In this document: positions 25,155-35,230 of the stretch, piece by piece | Numbering within the stretch: the first letter of the stretch is position 1 | Layout: the number at the start of each line of letters is the position of its first letter | Source of the DNA: Vibrio aestuarianus | Lineage (GTDB): Bacteria > Pseudomonadota > Gammaproteobacteria > Enterobacterales > Vibrionaceae | Direction of reading: 5' to 3' | Assembly: GCF_012395185.1 (NCBI RefSeq) | Contig: NZ_JAAZTU010000010.1 | Coordinates: 1 to 64,000 of the forward strand | DNA: 64,000 nucleotides | Translations under genes and position numbers: made by a program | The notes under the pieces: generated by a model | Databases searched by the model: none | Told to the model about the DNA's origin: nothing | What the model saw: the letters and a program-made list of their open reading frames with translations, nothing else

Positions 25155-28100
25155 TCAATCGATCAATAACAGACGCCCAGTTAATGCAGGAACGCTTATT
25201 GTCGTTGTGCCAAATTGCGTACCAATTACCTCTTCACTCATTAAATCAATCAATTGAGTTGTCGATTTGATCAACCCCATATCAAGATTGAAGATTCGCT
25301 CTTCCGTACTGGTATTGAGTACATAAAGGATCTGCTCATCTCCATGCACTTTAAGATCAGCATACAGAGTGTCATCAATCCACACATTGCGTCGTTCACC
25401 TTTGGCTAAAGAAGGATACTGACTGCGTAATAACATCAATTTACTGACACTGCTCTTCAGTGCTTGTTGCTGTGGTGAAAATAAAACCGCATCAACTTTA
25501 CCGCTAGAGCGAGCGACGTGGTCATCACACAAACCTAAAATTGCACAATCTTGAGTTACTTTTGCCGCGAAGTTTTCTACTTCATCACCTATTTCTTCTC
25601 CATAATAGAGCGTGATAGGGCCAGAATAAGCAGCAAGGAAACTGAATGCGGCTTGGTGACGAGCGTAATAGTCTCCCAGATTACCTCGTTGAATAAGGTC
25701 ACCAAAGCGCACCAAGTCATGGTTACCCAGCATTAAATTGGGCATCGCATGGTAAGGGGATTTCGCTCGGCTATTCCAGCTTGCCTCTAGGCTTCTAGCG
25801 CTACCGCTTGCTCCAGATTCTTCCACTGCTAATGCTTGCACTAAACCATAGCGTAATGGGAAGTTAAATGCAGAAGAGAGCGCTGGATTGGCATCACTAC
25901 CATAAGCCGTTTGGGTAATATCATCCGCACCTTGCCACACTTCACCAACCATATAGCCGAGCGTACCCCATGATTTACCTGCATTGAAGTTATCTCGCGA
26001 GGCTTGTTCGACTGCCGCACGCAGCGTTTGCCACGTATCAAGCGGAACTTGATAAGCTTGATCTAAACGCCAACCATCAACACCAAATTCACGAATCCAA
26101 TAGGTGGCAACTTCACTAAAGAAAGTTTCACTCGCTTGGTTTGGATAAGTCACTAACTGCCCCGGATAACCGCTTTCGCCGCTGTGAAGTTGCGGTAATT
26201 TCCCGCTTGGTGACGCTTTAACACCGACAGCGCTAGTGTGACCAAATACACCATCTAATAATACGTACAACCCTTTTTGATGCGCTTTATCGATGAGTTC
26301 TTTGAGTTTGGCATTACTACCAAAATTTGGATCGACATTAAAGTAATCACAAGCAAAATAGCCGGTTGCATCAAGCTTATCATCCCCATTTTGGCCTGCA
26401 CAGGAGTCAAAGATTGGGGTTAACCATAATGCATTGACATTGAGGCTCGCAATGTAATCCAAACTATTGATGATGCCTTGTAAATCTCCACGGTGGTGGG
26501 AATTTCCATAACCCACGCCATAATCAGCATTTGAGTCTCCATCAACAAACGATTCCACCATCACTTGATAAATGCGTAAATCACACGCAGGGTTAGTATC
26601 TTGATAACAGGCATAATCAATACCGGTATCTGACACCCCAACCACCAATTGTGACGCATTTGATGCATCCAGCGTAAATTTCCAAACGCCTTGCTCAGTC
26701 ACTGTCAACTTGATATTGCCGTTGCCCGCATCTTCCAGCATTGCCGAACCATTTGCGCTGCTAAATCCACCAAAACCGAGATTTAAAGTGCTCCAATCTT
26801 CAGAGGCAATTTTAAATTCGTATACGCCAGGCGTTAAATAGCCTTCAAATGCATAGAGACCATTTTGCTGATAAGTTAATAGATTAGTGAGCCCCCAACC
26901 ATTCATCGAACCCCGAACATACACCGACGTTGTGCCGTAAGGTGCAACATCAACGGGTGGAGTTTCGACGCTAAGCCCTGATCCTTGTTCGCCTTGTTGT
27001 GGCATAACAAAAACGGCCGCAGTTAAAGCAGGAACAGTAAAGCGCCCATTATCAAAGCGACTCTCTTTGACTCGTGCATCCTGCGAAGTTATCAAGGTCG
27101 GGTGAAGTACAAAGCGCTGCGCATTCGGGATCACGACACTTTGCTCTGCGGTATTAGCGTTGATCGCAACCACTATCGCCTCTACGTTTGGATCCAGATC
27201 CACACCAGCTGAAATACCATCATTAACCGACATCACTATCATGCCAGACTGAGCATTTGGCCCCGTATTATGGAAGCGCACGCGGTTCAATACCTCTTGC
27301 TCTGAAATCAGTTTAAGCAGCGGTGTTTGCGCACGAATCGAGAGTAATGCTTTGAACGCGTTATCTGTCCACGCAATATCTTGTGGTGATGCCACCGTGT
27401 TAGGGTTGGCAATCACACTTTGAATTGCGCTCCAGTTGGCTTGATCTTTATCAGCCCTAGGCAATCCCACATTCCAGTTATTGCTCTGCTTGCTAAAATC
27501 AACGCGGTTGTACCAATCACCACTGTCGTAGCTATCACGCGCCATCGATTTTGAACGAAGTAACTCAGATCCCATGTGGAAGAAAGGTACGCCTTGCCCT
27601 AGCATCACCGGAGCAAGACCTATGATTTGCATGCGCGCTCTATCAGCCGAGCTAGTTTCCGGTTGCGCTTTATACTGGTTAAAATCCCACAATGTTTGAT
27701 TATCGTGCTTAGAGACATAGTTGATCGACTCTTGCGGGTCGAGCGTATAGGCTGCACCTTGGCCACCGTATTGAAAATCTCGGCCAAGTACCGTCATTCC
27801 ACTCGCTGTTTGCAAAGGATAGGCTTGTAAGTTTCCTGCCATGCCGTAACGAATTAAATCCATTTTAGATTTCAATTCATCATTAAAACGATCACCAGCG
27901 TTAGCAAAACCCGGGGTAGTTAATAGTGCATCTCCGCTGTCAAAAGGACCACCACCACGTACACCATCGCGCAATCGATCGTTATAAGTGCCAATACCCG
28001 TTCCAGCCATTGGCCACTGCGTCGCATTTTCGCCTCTTGCGCCATTAGCAACTTCACCAAAGTTCCAGCCTTCACCATAAAACCAAGTGTCAGGATCAAC

Positions 28101-31100
28101 CGACTTCGCCGCATCATAGATGGCCAGCATGCTGGATTTCATCAAGTGGCCCATCAGATCAAAGCGGAAACCGTCAATTTTGTAGTCTTGCGCCCACATC
28201 ATTACGCTATCGGCAACTAACTTCTCAAACATACGGTTTTCTGAAGCGGTATTATCACAGCAACTTGAGTTTTCAACCGCACCAGTAATTGGATTCAAAC
28301 GGTGGTAATAACCGGGAACCGCTTTATCCAACACAGATTTATCATACAAGCCTGACGAATAGGTATGGTTATAGACCACATCTTGCACCACTCTAAATCC
28401 AAGTTGATGCAGTTTTTGCACCATTTGGCGGTACTCTTTCACCCGTGACACACCATCACTTTGCACTGCATAACTTCCTTCAGGTGCACTGTAATGGAAG
28501 GGATCATAGCCCCAGTTGAAGCTATCTAAAGGCCGTACATCCGCCAGTAAAGCTTGCGCTTGTGGCGTATTAGGATCGGTATTTTCCAACAGCGAAAGAA
28601 TGGTCGCGTTCATTGACGTGCCATCAGAACACAATGACGCTTGCGGATTAATGCCACACAATTTTGCTACCGTGTCATTAAGATCAACCCGTTTTTCCAC
28701 CTCTTCTGGAATAGAGGCTAAATCGTAACTCGGCAACAGGTGAATGGTGGTTAAACCTGCTTGTTTTAAACTTTTTAGTTGTGCAACGCTGTCTCGTTCA
28801 TCTTCCAAAAAGGCGAGGTATTTGCCATTGTATGCCGCTGTTCCTTGATTATCACTGTTACTAAAATCGCGAATGTGCAATTCATAAAGAATGTTATCTT
28901 CAGGATTGCTCAGTTCAGGGATGGCTTGGTCATCCCAACCATCCGGTTTTGATTCAGCCGCAGTTAAGTCAACTAATTGCGAATAGAGACTAGATGTGCT
29001 GAGTGATTGCGAATACGGGTCGGTAATGGTCATCCATTCAAGTTGCGCCGTTTTCGGATGATAAGCTTGTACGCGATAACGATAAAAACTATTTTTAAGT
29101 GCGCTATCACCTTGGTAGTGCCAAATACCCGTAGTTGGATCTTCGACCATCGACTGCGGAGAGCGACTACGAAGAGTTTTATCTTGGTCATAAAGATAAA
29201 GCTCTACCTGCTGTGCGGTTGGAGCCCACAATGCAAAGTGCGCACTATTACCATCTATCCAAGCACCAAGTTTCGCTTCATCCGCATCATGACTACCCGC
29301 CGTATAAAGATTATCAACGACACCGGGGATCTGCACTTTTGTTGCAACAAGCACTTTACCTTCAGTATCTCGAGCGACTGCAATCATTTGTGTTTTCAAC
29401 AATGCTTTAGCTTGTTCGTCGTTCACATCCAGCGTAAATGCTGTTCGACCAGTTAAGTGTGGGAAGCGAGCATTGTTTGTCACCCCTGACAGCGCTAATG
29501 GGTAATGGGTAAATTGTTCAGGATGGGTAATGTCACCACCAGCTTGTGCTCGGCTCCAGAGCTCATAACTAGCCGCTTTGCTGTGATCAAACCACGCCAA
29601 TTGATTCACAGACAGCCAGTGTGCTGCAGCGCCTTCGATGCTGACATTAGTTTGCTCATTCGGAGAATAGTTCAGCGCCGTACTACCATGACGTGTGTAA
29701 AGCGTATTACCCTTTACAAAATCAAGGATAAGATCATCGCTGCCCAGCGCTTTATCGTTACCACTGTGAACAATAAAGTTCATGCAATTGCCGTGTTCTG
29801 CTTTTAGTGGAATACGATACATCGCACCGTAAGTTGGATCAATTTCAGAGGCTAGATAAGGGTTACCCCAATCTACGCCATTGAGGGAAGACTCAGAGAC
29901 TGAGTCACAACTACCGTTATTCCACAGATGTAGCCCCCAACCGTCATAATTATTGTCATCACGGAGGTAATAAATAATCGCTTCTTGATAACGTGGCGTT
30001 GGCTCAGTTGTCGAGTTATCTGCCTGTTTCGGCTGCGGGTCAATACTATCGGGGATACCATCACCATCGTCATCGCTAGAGGCAAAATCCCCTAACCCAT
30101 CATTATTAGTATCAAGGCTTTCTAGGCGATCTCGTGGGAACACATCTTGTTGGTTGTTAACGCCATCGCCATCAATATCGTCATCTTCACTATCAGTAAT
30201 GCCATCATTATCAAGGTCTGCCGGTTGATCGTTTTCATCATCAGCACTTGTGCCTAAACGTTCTTCATCGGCGTTACTCCAACCATCACCGTCACGGTCA
30301 TCATCTTCGACATCCGCTATACCATCACCATCGCTATCAACAGGGTGGCTAGAAGCGTTATAAGGGTCGGAACCTAATCGCCATTCGGTTTCATCTGACC
30401 AACCATCATTGTCATCATCCCAATCGGCGTGATCACCAATACCATCATGATCGGAATCAATACTCTCTTGAATATCATGGGGAAATAGATCGACTAAATC
30501 TGCGACGCCATCTCTATCACTGTCGAAACCAATGACTGGCTCACCATTTTCAAGCATCAACGTTTTATCACGAATATCCGTTTTATCTCGTTTGGCCTTT
30601 TTGATCTCATTACCAAATAATTGACTGGCTTTTTTTAACGTATTCGAAAGTTCAGGCAGTATGGATTGCTCGATAGTAGAAGGTAATAATTGAGCCAGCG
30701 CTTTCGCCGACTGAGCAACAACAATGTTGTTATCGACGTAATCTGCTTTTATATCCAGTGTCGGAATGCGCAACGCTTTTTTCAGTTCTGCGAGTGCTTT
30801 TTTCTCTTTCTGGCCACGCTGCATCTGCACACTAAGGTAGGTCGTAAAAGGGTTAATGACGGGGTAATTGGCAGGAGCAGTCATGACATAACTACGCGCC
30901 GTTTTCACCGCTGGTATGTCCTGATCAACGCTTTCCCCTTTAGTGACCGATACCATCAGGTAATGATTTTTTATATCACCGTGCAGACCTTTGACATTAA
31001 TTTTCGCGATACCATTGTCGTCGGTATAAGCCTGCGGTTCGCCTTGATCAAATTGGTGATTGCTATTTACATCTAGCCAAACATGAGCATTAGTTAAATA

Positions 31101-31196
31101 CCCATCCATGACTTGAACTTCAAGCGAGTCATTACAACCCGCTAGCATACCAATTGAAGCAAACGCTAAAGTCATTCTTGTTAGGTTTGTTTTCAT
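25155..31196 (-). CDS. Lipoprotein pullulanase fused to a second GH13 alpha-amylase
   Basis: This 2013-residue surface lipoprotein has lipobox LAGC (Cys21). Residues about 220-395 are Asp-rich calcium-binding (TSP3-like) repeats such as DSDGDGIADVEDDD. Next come a CBM41/PUD-like module near 400-500, a CBM48 near 640-740, and pullulanase GH13 with regions DVVYNHTY (939), GFRFDLMG (1010, nucleophile Asp), GEGWNF (1040, acid Glu) and KHDN (1162); the FNWGYDP motif confirms a pullulanase. After a CBM-like linker domain (SVYVRGSMNGWGL), a second GH13 has DGVFGHT (1648), GWRLDQAY (1707), GEVWQG (1749) and GNHD (1823). Both catalytic triads are intact. It should cut alpha-1,6 and alpha-1,4 links of starch or glycogen outside the cell. 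The window has no secretion genes for it. Confidence 0.93.
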   Translation of the reverse strand: MKTNLTRMTLAFASIGMLAGCNDSLEVQVMDGYLTNAHVWLDVNSNHQFDQGEPQAYTDDNGIAKINVKGLHGDIKNHYLMVSVTKGESVDQDIPAVKTARSYVMTAPANYPVINPFTTYLSVQMQRGQKEKKALAELKKALRIPTLDIKADYVDNNIVVAQSAKALAQLLPSTIEQSILPELSNTLKKASQLFGNEIKKAKRDKTDIRDKTLMLENGEPVIGFDSDRDGVADLVDLFPHDIQESIDSDHDGIGDHADWDDDNDGWSDETEWRLGSDPYNASSHPVDSDGDGIADVEDDDRDGDGWSNADEERLGTSADDENDQPADLDNDGITDSEDDDIDGDGVNNQQDVFPRDRLESLDTNNDGLGDFASSDDDGDGIPDSIDPQPKQADNSTTEPTPRYQEAIIYYLRDDNNYDGWGLHLWNNGSCDSVSESSLNGVDWGNPYLASEIDPTYGAMYRIPLKAEHGNCMNFIVHSGNDKALGSDDLILDFVKGNTLYTRHGSTALNYSPNEQTNVSIEGAAAHWLSVNQLAWFDHSKAASYELWSRAQAGGDITHPEQFTHYPLALSGVTNNARFPHLTGRTAFTLDVNDEQAKALLKTQMIAVARDTEGKVLVATKVQIPGVVDNLYTAGSHDADEAKLGAWIDGNSAHFALWAPTAQQVELYLYDQDKTLRSRSPQSMVEDPTTGIWHYQGDSALKNSFYRYRVQAYHPKTAQLEWMTITDPYSQSLSTSSLYSQLVDLTAAESKPDGWDDQAIPELSNPEDNILYELHIRDFSNSDNQGTAAYNGKYLAFLEDERDSVAQLKSLKQAGLTTIHLLPSYDLASIPEEVEKRVDLNDTVAKLCGINPQASLCSDGTSMNATILSLLENTDPNTPQAQALLADVRPLDSFNWGYDPFHYSAPEGSYAVQSDGVSRVKEYRQMVQKLHQLGFRVVQDVVYNHTYSSGLYDKSVLDKAVPGYYHRLNPITGAVENSSCCDNTASENRMFEKLVADSVMMWAQDYKIDGFRFDLMGHLMKSSMLAIYDAAKSVDPDTWFYGEGWNFGEVANGARGENATQWPMAGTGIGTYNDRLRDGVRGGGPFDSGDALLTTPGFANAGDRFNDELKSKMDLIRYGMAGNLQAYPLQTASGMTVLGRDFQYGGQGAAYTLDPQESINYVSKHDNQTLWDFNQYKAQPETSSADRARMQIIGLAPVMLGQGVPFFHMGSELLRSKSMARDSYDSGDWYNRVDFSKQSNNWNVGLPRADKDQANWSAIQSVIANPNTVASPQDIAWTDNAFKALLSIRAQTPLLKLISEQEVLNRVRFHNTGPNAQSGMIVMSVNDGISAGVDLDPNVEAIVVAINANTAEQSVVIPNAQRFVLHPTLITSQDARVKESRFDNGRFTVPALTAAVFVMPQQGEQGSGLSVETPPVDVAPYGTTSVYVRGSMNGWGLTNLLTYQQNGLYAFEGYLTPGVYEFKIASEDWSTLNLGFGGFSSANGSAMLEDAGNGNIKLTVTEQGVWKFTLDASNASQLVVGVSDTGIDYACYQDTNPACDLRIYQVMVESFVDGDSNADYGVGYGNSHHRGDLQGIINSLDYIASLNVNALWLTPIFDSCAGQNGDDKLDATGYFACDYFNVDPNFGSNAKLKELIDKAHQKGLYVLLDGVFGHTSAVGVKASPSGKLPQLHSGESGYPGQLVTYPNQASETFFSEVATYWIREFGVDGWRLDQAYQVPLDTWQTLRAAVEQASRDNFNAGKSWGTLGYMVGEVWQGADDITQTAYGSDANPALSSAFNFPLRYGLVQALAVEESGASGSARSLEASWNSRAKSPYHAMPNLMLGNHDLVRFGDLIQRGNLGDYYARHQAAFSFLAAYSGPITLYYGEEIGDEVENFAAKVTQDCAILGLCDDHVARSSGKVDAVLFSPQQQALKSSVSKLMLLRSQYPSLAKGERRNVWIDDTLYADLKVHGDEQILYVLNTSTEERIFNLDMGLIKSTTQLIDLMSEEVIGTQFGTTTISVPALTGRLLLID

Positions 31197-31572
31197 TGTT
31201 GAAATCCGTGTTTTAACGTTATTGCTAGTCCTGCTCTCACTACTGGCAGAAAACCATTGAGTCAGTAGATGTATGACTACATTTACCTAGGTTAACGTTA
31301 TAATTGCGGCACCACTCATTACCTCACCCTTGCTTCGCTATATTTAGGGCGTAGAGCTAAAGGATGAGAGTCAAAACACAGAGTTCAATCACAATCAGGA
31401 CAAAGGAGATGAAAGGTAAACATCGGAATTTTGGGAAAAATGTGATCTGAAATACAAACCGTAGAATGAGGATCAAGTGAAGATGAAAGATTACTACATT
31501 TCAACCAATGTAATAGAGTTTGATCTTAGTCCCATCAAGCACTTAGCCTGTTTAGTTAAGGGAGGGTTAAAT
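31197..31572. other. Intergenic region upstream of the pullulanase gene
   Basis: 376 bp that should contain the pullulanase promoter (minus strand). GGATGAG and GAATGAGGAT stretches on the plus strand near 31363 and 31466 faintly recall MalT boxes, but spacing and orientation are not convincing. No gene is seen. Confidence 0.4.
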
Positions 31573-32364
31573 TTATTCAGGTAACTGCAAGGGAATAATC
31601 GTCCTATTTTCAGGGTGAAGAGCATCTAGGCTATGACGCCAATGTTTATTAATTAGCTTATTCATTAACCCGCTGCTTCTTGCCTTAATCAAAGCCCGCT
31701 CTATGATCGGTTTGTAGGGTTTCGCATCTTGACTAAGGTAAAAAACAAAATCACTTTGATATTGCAATATCAAACGTTGCTCGATAGCAAGGTAAGGGTA
31801 AGATTCAGCCTCATAGGAGATCTCATTCATTCCTCTCGGAAAATAATGGATAGGACCTTCTACCGATAATTTCCGGTATAGCCCCCGCCACTCTCCGTCT
31901 TGTTCATAAACGTGAAGGTTATTTGCTCGCCATACGTCGACATCGTACCAACTAATACCGAGTCCTGCCGTTAAACCTGAACGCTGTAAATCACTCAAAG
32001 TGTGGATCTGGTCAAATGTGCTTTGTAGCTGTGGCGGAATTAACAATATTCTTTGCCCAATAAGCCCATTGGTCAGAGGTACGTTGACTGATGGATACTG
32101 CGCGTCGCGATCTTTGGTTTGAAGTAACCACATTACGGACAACTGATTATTTTCAACCATTTTAGTAATACGCTTCTGCGGAATACTCTTCTCCGTCGCC
32201 ACAGCATTGGCATTAATACCATCCGCTTTCAGTGCTTCAATAAGCAGTTCGTGATAATAAGCGTGACCATTATCTTGCAGCGTAGGTAGACGTAAGGTTA
32301 GGACACGCTCATGTGCAAGCACTTGAGCACTAAAACAAACCAATAAAAGAGAAACCCATTTCAT
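31573..32364 (-). CDS. Periplasmic solute-binding-protein-like (family 3)
   Basis: A 263-residue protein with a signal peptide (MKWVSLLLVCFSAQVLA). The body resembles bacterial extracellular solute-binding family 3 proteins, with ALKADGIN and LIEALKAD-type strands, DVDVWRANNLHVYEQDGEW, and a C-terminal RSSGLMNKLINKHW. No ABC permease is adjacent, so it may be a stand-alone sensor-type binding protein. ATG 32364 is preferred (GGATGG upstream; a TTG at 32376 is in frame). It lies next to CheV. Confidence 0.75.
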   Translation of the reverse strand: MKWVSLLLVCFSAQVLAHERVLTLRLPTLQDNGHAYYHELLIEALKADGINANAVATEKSIPQKRITKMVENNQLSVMWLLQTKDRDAQYPSVNVPLTNGLIGQRILLIPPQLQSTFDQIHTLSDLQRSGLTAGLGISWYDVDVWRANNLHVYEQDGEWRGLYRKLSVEGPIHYFPRGMNEISYEAESYPYLAIEQRLILQYQSDFVFYLSQDAKPYKPIIERALIKARSSGLMNKLINKHWRHSLDALHPENRTIIPLQLPE

Positions 32365-32506
32365 AATGCCATCCAAAGCCGTTAACTATTTCAACTATAG
32401 TTCGTTTATGGGAGATATGGTTTGTTTAGCGAGGGATAAAATACTTTTTTCAAACACTCAATGGATTTTGAGCACAGTTTTGCAATAAAAGTGGAGGATT
32501 GCAGCA

Positions 32507-32529
32507 ATGGGCCTCAAACAGAGGCCCAT
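32507..32529 (-). terminator. Hairpin downstream of cheV
   Basis: ATGGGCCTC / GAGGCCCAT, 9-bp stem with AAACA loop, 22 nt past the cheV stop. There is no T run on the minus strand, so termination is uncertain. Confidence 0.4.
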
Positions 32530-32550
32530 AAAAGCTTAGATAACGAACAA

Positions 32551-33525
32551 TTATTCGAAGATATATTTATCCATCATCGTCACCATTTTACCAATTTCTG
32601 GTTTGGTAATGGTGTCATTCGCGCCTAAGGCCAGTGCCTTACCTCGGTTATCCTCACTCATCAATGATGAGAACATGACAATTGGGGTATCACGGTACGC
32701 ATCATTCTCGCGTAGACGTTTAAGTAAATGCATACCGTCCATGCGTGGCATTTCTACGTCAGTAACGATCGCGTCAACCAATTCTGAAACCGCCATATTT
32801 TCGGCTTTAGCAACACGTTCAATGTCCATTAATTTTTCGTAAGCTTCACCACCATCTTTACAGGCGATAATGTTATAACCCGCTGAACTCAACGTATCTT
32901 GGATTAAACTACGAATAAACGCTGAATCATCAACAACCATAACGGTTTTGGCATTACGTTTATTGACCATTTTTTGATTCAAATCAACAGAACGATCCAC
33001 CTTGACGTCGTATTTTTCCATACTCAATTCAGGGTTGATATCGGCAATAATTTTCTCAAAATCCAAGATCATGATCAGGTTACCGTCTTTACGTACCACG
33101 GCCACTACACAGTCTTGTTCACCAGCTTCAAGAAATTGGCTCGGTGATTCAACATCATTCCAAGAAATACGATGGATACGGCTAATACTGTCAATTAAGA
33201 AGCCATTAGTCATACGGTTAAAATCCGTCACGATAACAAATTTTCGTTCTAATGTTTGACTCGTCGGTACGCCCAACCACCCCGCAAGATCAACCAACGG
33301 AGTAAGAACATCACGTGAAGAAAATACACCTATCATGTGGGGTTGTGCATTTGGGTAATCTGTTGTGTCAGGAACTTGTATCACTTCCCTTACTTTCGCA
33401 ACGTTAATACCGTAATAACAGGTTTTCGTGCGTCCATCTGGCAGTACCTTTTCTAAATGAAACTCAATGATTTCAAGTTCGTTGGTACCACTTTCAGTTA
33501 AAATTGTACTACTTGGGTTGCTCAT
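32551..33525 (-). CDS. cheV: Chemotaxis coupling protein CheV (CheW + receiver)
   Basis: The product has a CheW-like domain at about residues 15-170 (EVIQVPDTTDYPN, GVFSSRDVLTPLVDL) and a receiver domain at about 190-320 with VMVVDDSAFIRS, the phospho-acceptor in AIVTDVEMPRMDG, and FSSL/KPEIGKM for the switch residues. CheV couples receptors to CheA and adapts signalling. ATG 33525 is chosen; GTG 33534, 3 codons upstream, is also possible. It lies between two binding-protein genes on the same strand, 24 nt after the upstream one, so co-expression is likely. Confidence 0.93.
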   Translation of the reverse strand: MSNPSSTILTESGTNELEIIEFHLEKVLPDGRTKTCYYGINVAKVREVIQVPDTTDYPNAQPHMIGVFSSRDVLTPLVDLAGWLGVPTSQTLERKFVIVTDFNRMTNGFLIDSISRIHRISWNDVESPSQFLEAGEQDCVVAVVRKDGNLIMILDFEKIIADINPELSMEKYDVKVDRSVDLNQKMVNKRNAKTVMVVDDSAFIRSLIQDTLSSAGYNIIACKDGGEAYEKLMDIERVAKAENMAVSELVDAIVTDVEMPRMDGMHLLKRLRENDAYRDTPIVMFSSLMSEDNRGKALALGANDTITKPEIGKMVTMMDKYIFE

Positions 33526-33549
33526 ACTGGTCACTAATCTTAAAGGTGG

Positions 33550-34329
33550 TTATCGGTATTTGTTTAGTATGGCTTGATATCGATTCACGCCATCATCATT
33601 ATTGGTATTTTTAACTTTATCAATACCCTTTTGTAAATCGTCTAACAGGGCTTGGTCCACATTTTTGTTAAAAGCATAGTAAAGTAATCCCTGTTTTAAG
33701 ACATAAACCGTTTCAAACTGATCTGTTTTGTATCCCGCTTGCTTAATCCACCAATGCGCAGATCGTTCATCATAAGCGATTAAATCAATACGTTTTTTTA
33801 TCAACAGTTCTGCCAGCATGGTAACATTGGTCGATTCTTGCATTGATTCCCTAGGAACGCCATATTGAAGTAATAATTGTTCGCCAACATCATCTCTTAT
33901 GACACCAATCTTATATGATGTGATTTCTAAAGGTTCTTCTAGCGTAATATTACTTCCTTTACGCGCAATGATCGTCACTTTAATAGTATCAATCGGCCCA
34001 ACCCAACGAAATAGATCTTCCCGATGTTCGGTTCTGGTTGTAGAAAAAAGCACCGCATCTTTTTTCAAAATAGCAGAGCGATACGAACGAGCCCATGGTT
34101 GCAAAACGACTTGACTGAGTAAAACCTCGTGCCCAGACAAAATGGCAGCTTCTTGGAGTAAATCGACCGAAATACCCGTCACAGCGCCTTGTTCAACAAA
34201 ATTAAAAGGCGGATAAGATTCCGTATAATAAGTCAGACTTTCAAGGCCACTCGAATGTACGGGTATCACGGTGAACATGGTCAACAAAACGGTAAGTAGA
34301 ATAAAACGCATGGTTTTTAGTGTGCTCAT
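33550..34329 (-). CDS. Periplasmic solute-binding protein, family 3 (amino-acid type)
   Basis: A 259-residue protein with a signal peptide (ending near VHSSG, residue 27) and the SBP_bac_3 core: SLTYYTESYPPFNFVEQG, TGISVDLLQEAA, and the second-lobe IGVIRDDVGEQLL. ATG 34329 follows GAGGTAAAGA. No transporter genes accompany it, and the next gene downstream is cheV. A ligand-capture role for chemotaxis is an inference from context. Confidence 0.85.
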   Translation of the reverse strand: MSTLKTMRFILLTVLLTMFTVIPVHSSGLESLTYYTESYPPFNFVEQGAVTGISVDLLQEAAILSGHEVLLSQVVLQPWARSYRSAILKKDAVLFSTTRTEHREDLFRWVGPIDTIKVTIIARKGSNITLEEPLEITSYKIGVIRDDVGEQLLLQYGVPRESMQESTNVTMLAELLIKKRIDLIAYDERSAHWWIKQAGYKTDQFETVYVLKQGLLYYAFNKNVDQALLDDLQKGIDKVKNTNNDDGVNRYQAILNKYR

Positions 34330-34549
34330 TCTTTACCTCATGTAACGTTATCTGCCTTTTGTTCTTAAACTTTAGATGTACTTCGAAAAGTCGTCTAGTT
34401 AATCGAAAATTTCTACGAATAAATATAAAAACATCATGAGTTAAATAATAAATGAAGCTGGTAATGGAAATTCCCACGAAACAACAGCTAAGTAACAACT
34501 TTACCCTATACTTACATGCTGTGGAAAAAGACTCCTCTAATAGAGCCAG

Positions 34550-35230
34550 CTATCTCATCACTTTTTTATAGCAACGCTCAGGCCTTCCAACAGTGCCATA
34601 ATTTAAATCTGCCTCTAATTCACCACCACTAATCAAATACTCAAGATAGCGCCTTGCCGTGGTTCGACTAGCACCAATCTGCTCTCCGGCTTCGTCGGCC
34701 GTTAGACTGCAAGGCTCGTTAAATAAATGACGTATTTTATCCAAGGTGACTGAATCGATACCTTTAGGTAAACGACGGTGAACCGATGATTCACCTGAGC
34801 TTGCGGTTAACATTTTGTCGACCAGCCCTTGATCAAGGTCAGTGGCAGAGCCAAGCTCGCTTTGCTGAATTTGGTACTTCTTCAATGCAGATTCTAAGCG
34901 TGGAAACATCACCGGTTTGAGAAGGTAATCCACAACACCACCGCGCATTGCCTGTTGTAATGTTTCAACATCACGAGCAGCGGTGATTAAAATGACATCA
35001 CATCCTTGGTTATTGCCACGAACTTGTTGCAGAATGTCGAGCCCCGTGCCATCTGGTAAGTAGACATCCAATAAAACTAAATTCGGTTTTAATAGCTCTA
35101 ATTGCATCACAGCTTCAGCCTGTGTCGTGGCTATGCCAACCACATCAAAACCGCTGATTTGTGTCAGGTAGCGATGATGCAATTGCGCAATAGCAATATC
35201 ATCTTCAATGATCATGACACGGGTATTCAT
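34550..35230 (-). CDS. CitB/DcuR-family response regulator
   Basis: A 226-residue protein: receiver domain 1-120 (IEDDIAIAQLHHRYL, phospho-Asp in LVLLDVYLPDGTG near 55, LLKPV switch Lys), then a C-terminal helix-turn-helix at about 165-215 (LTADEAGEQIGASRTTARRYL). This is the DcuR/DpiA/CitB type, which activates C4-dicarboxylate or citrate genes. It overlaps the kinase gene by 4 nt (ATGA). No dicarboxylate transporter is adjacent, so the target is open. Confidence 0.92.
   Translation of the reverse strand: MNTRVMIIEDDIAIAQLHHRYLTQISGFDVVGIATTQAEAVMQLELLKPNLVLLDVYLPDGTGLDILQQVRGNNQGCDVILITAARDVETLQQAMRGGVVDYLLKPVMFPRLESALKKYQIQQSELGSATDLDQGLVDKMLTASSGESSVHRRLPKGIDSVTLDKIRHLFNEPCSLTADEAGEQIGASRTTARRYLEYLISGGELEADLNYGTVGRPERCYKKVMR

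Noticed and set aside
31360..31480. MalT boxes upstream of the pullulanase gene
   Set aside because: GGATGAG-like words occur but without the paired spacing or a consistent match; not strong enough to claim.
34241..34498. 85-codon minus-strand ORF upstream of the binding protein
   Set aside because: It overlaps the start of the signal-peptide-bearing gene at 34329 in another frame and has no coding features.
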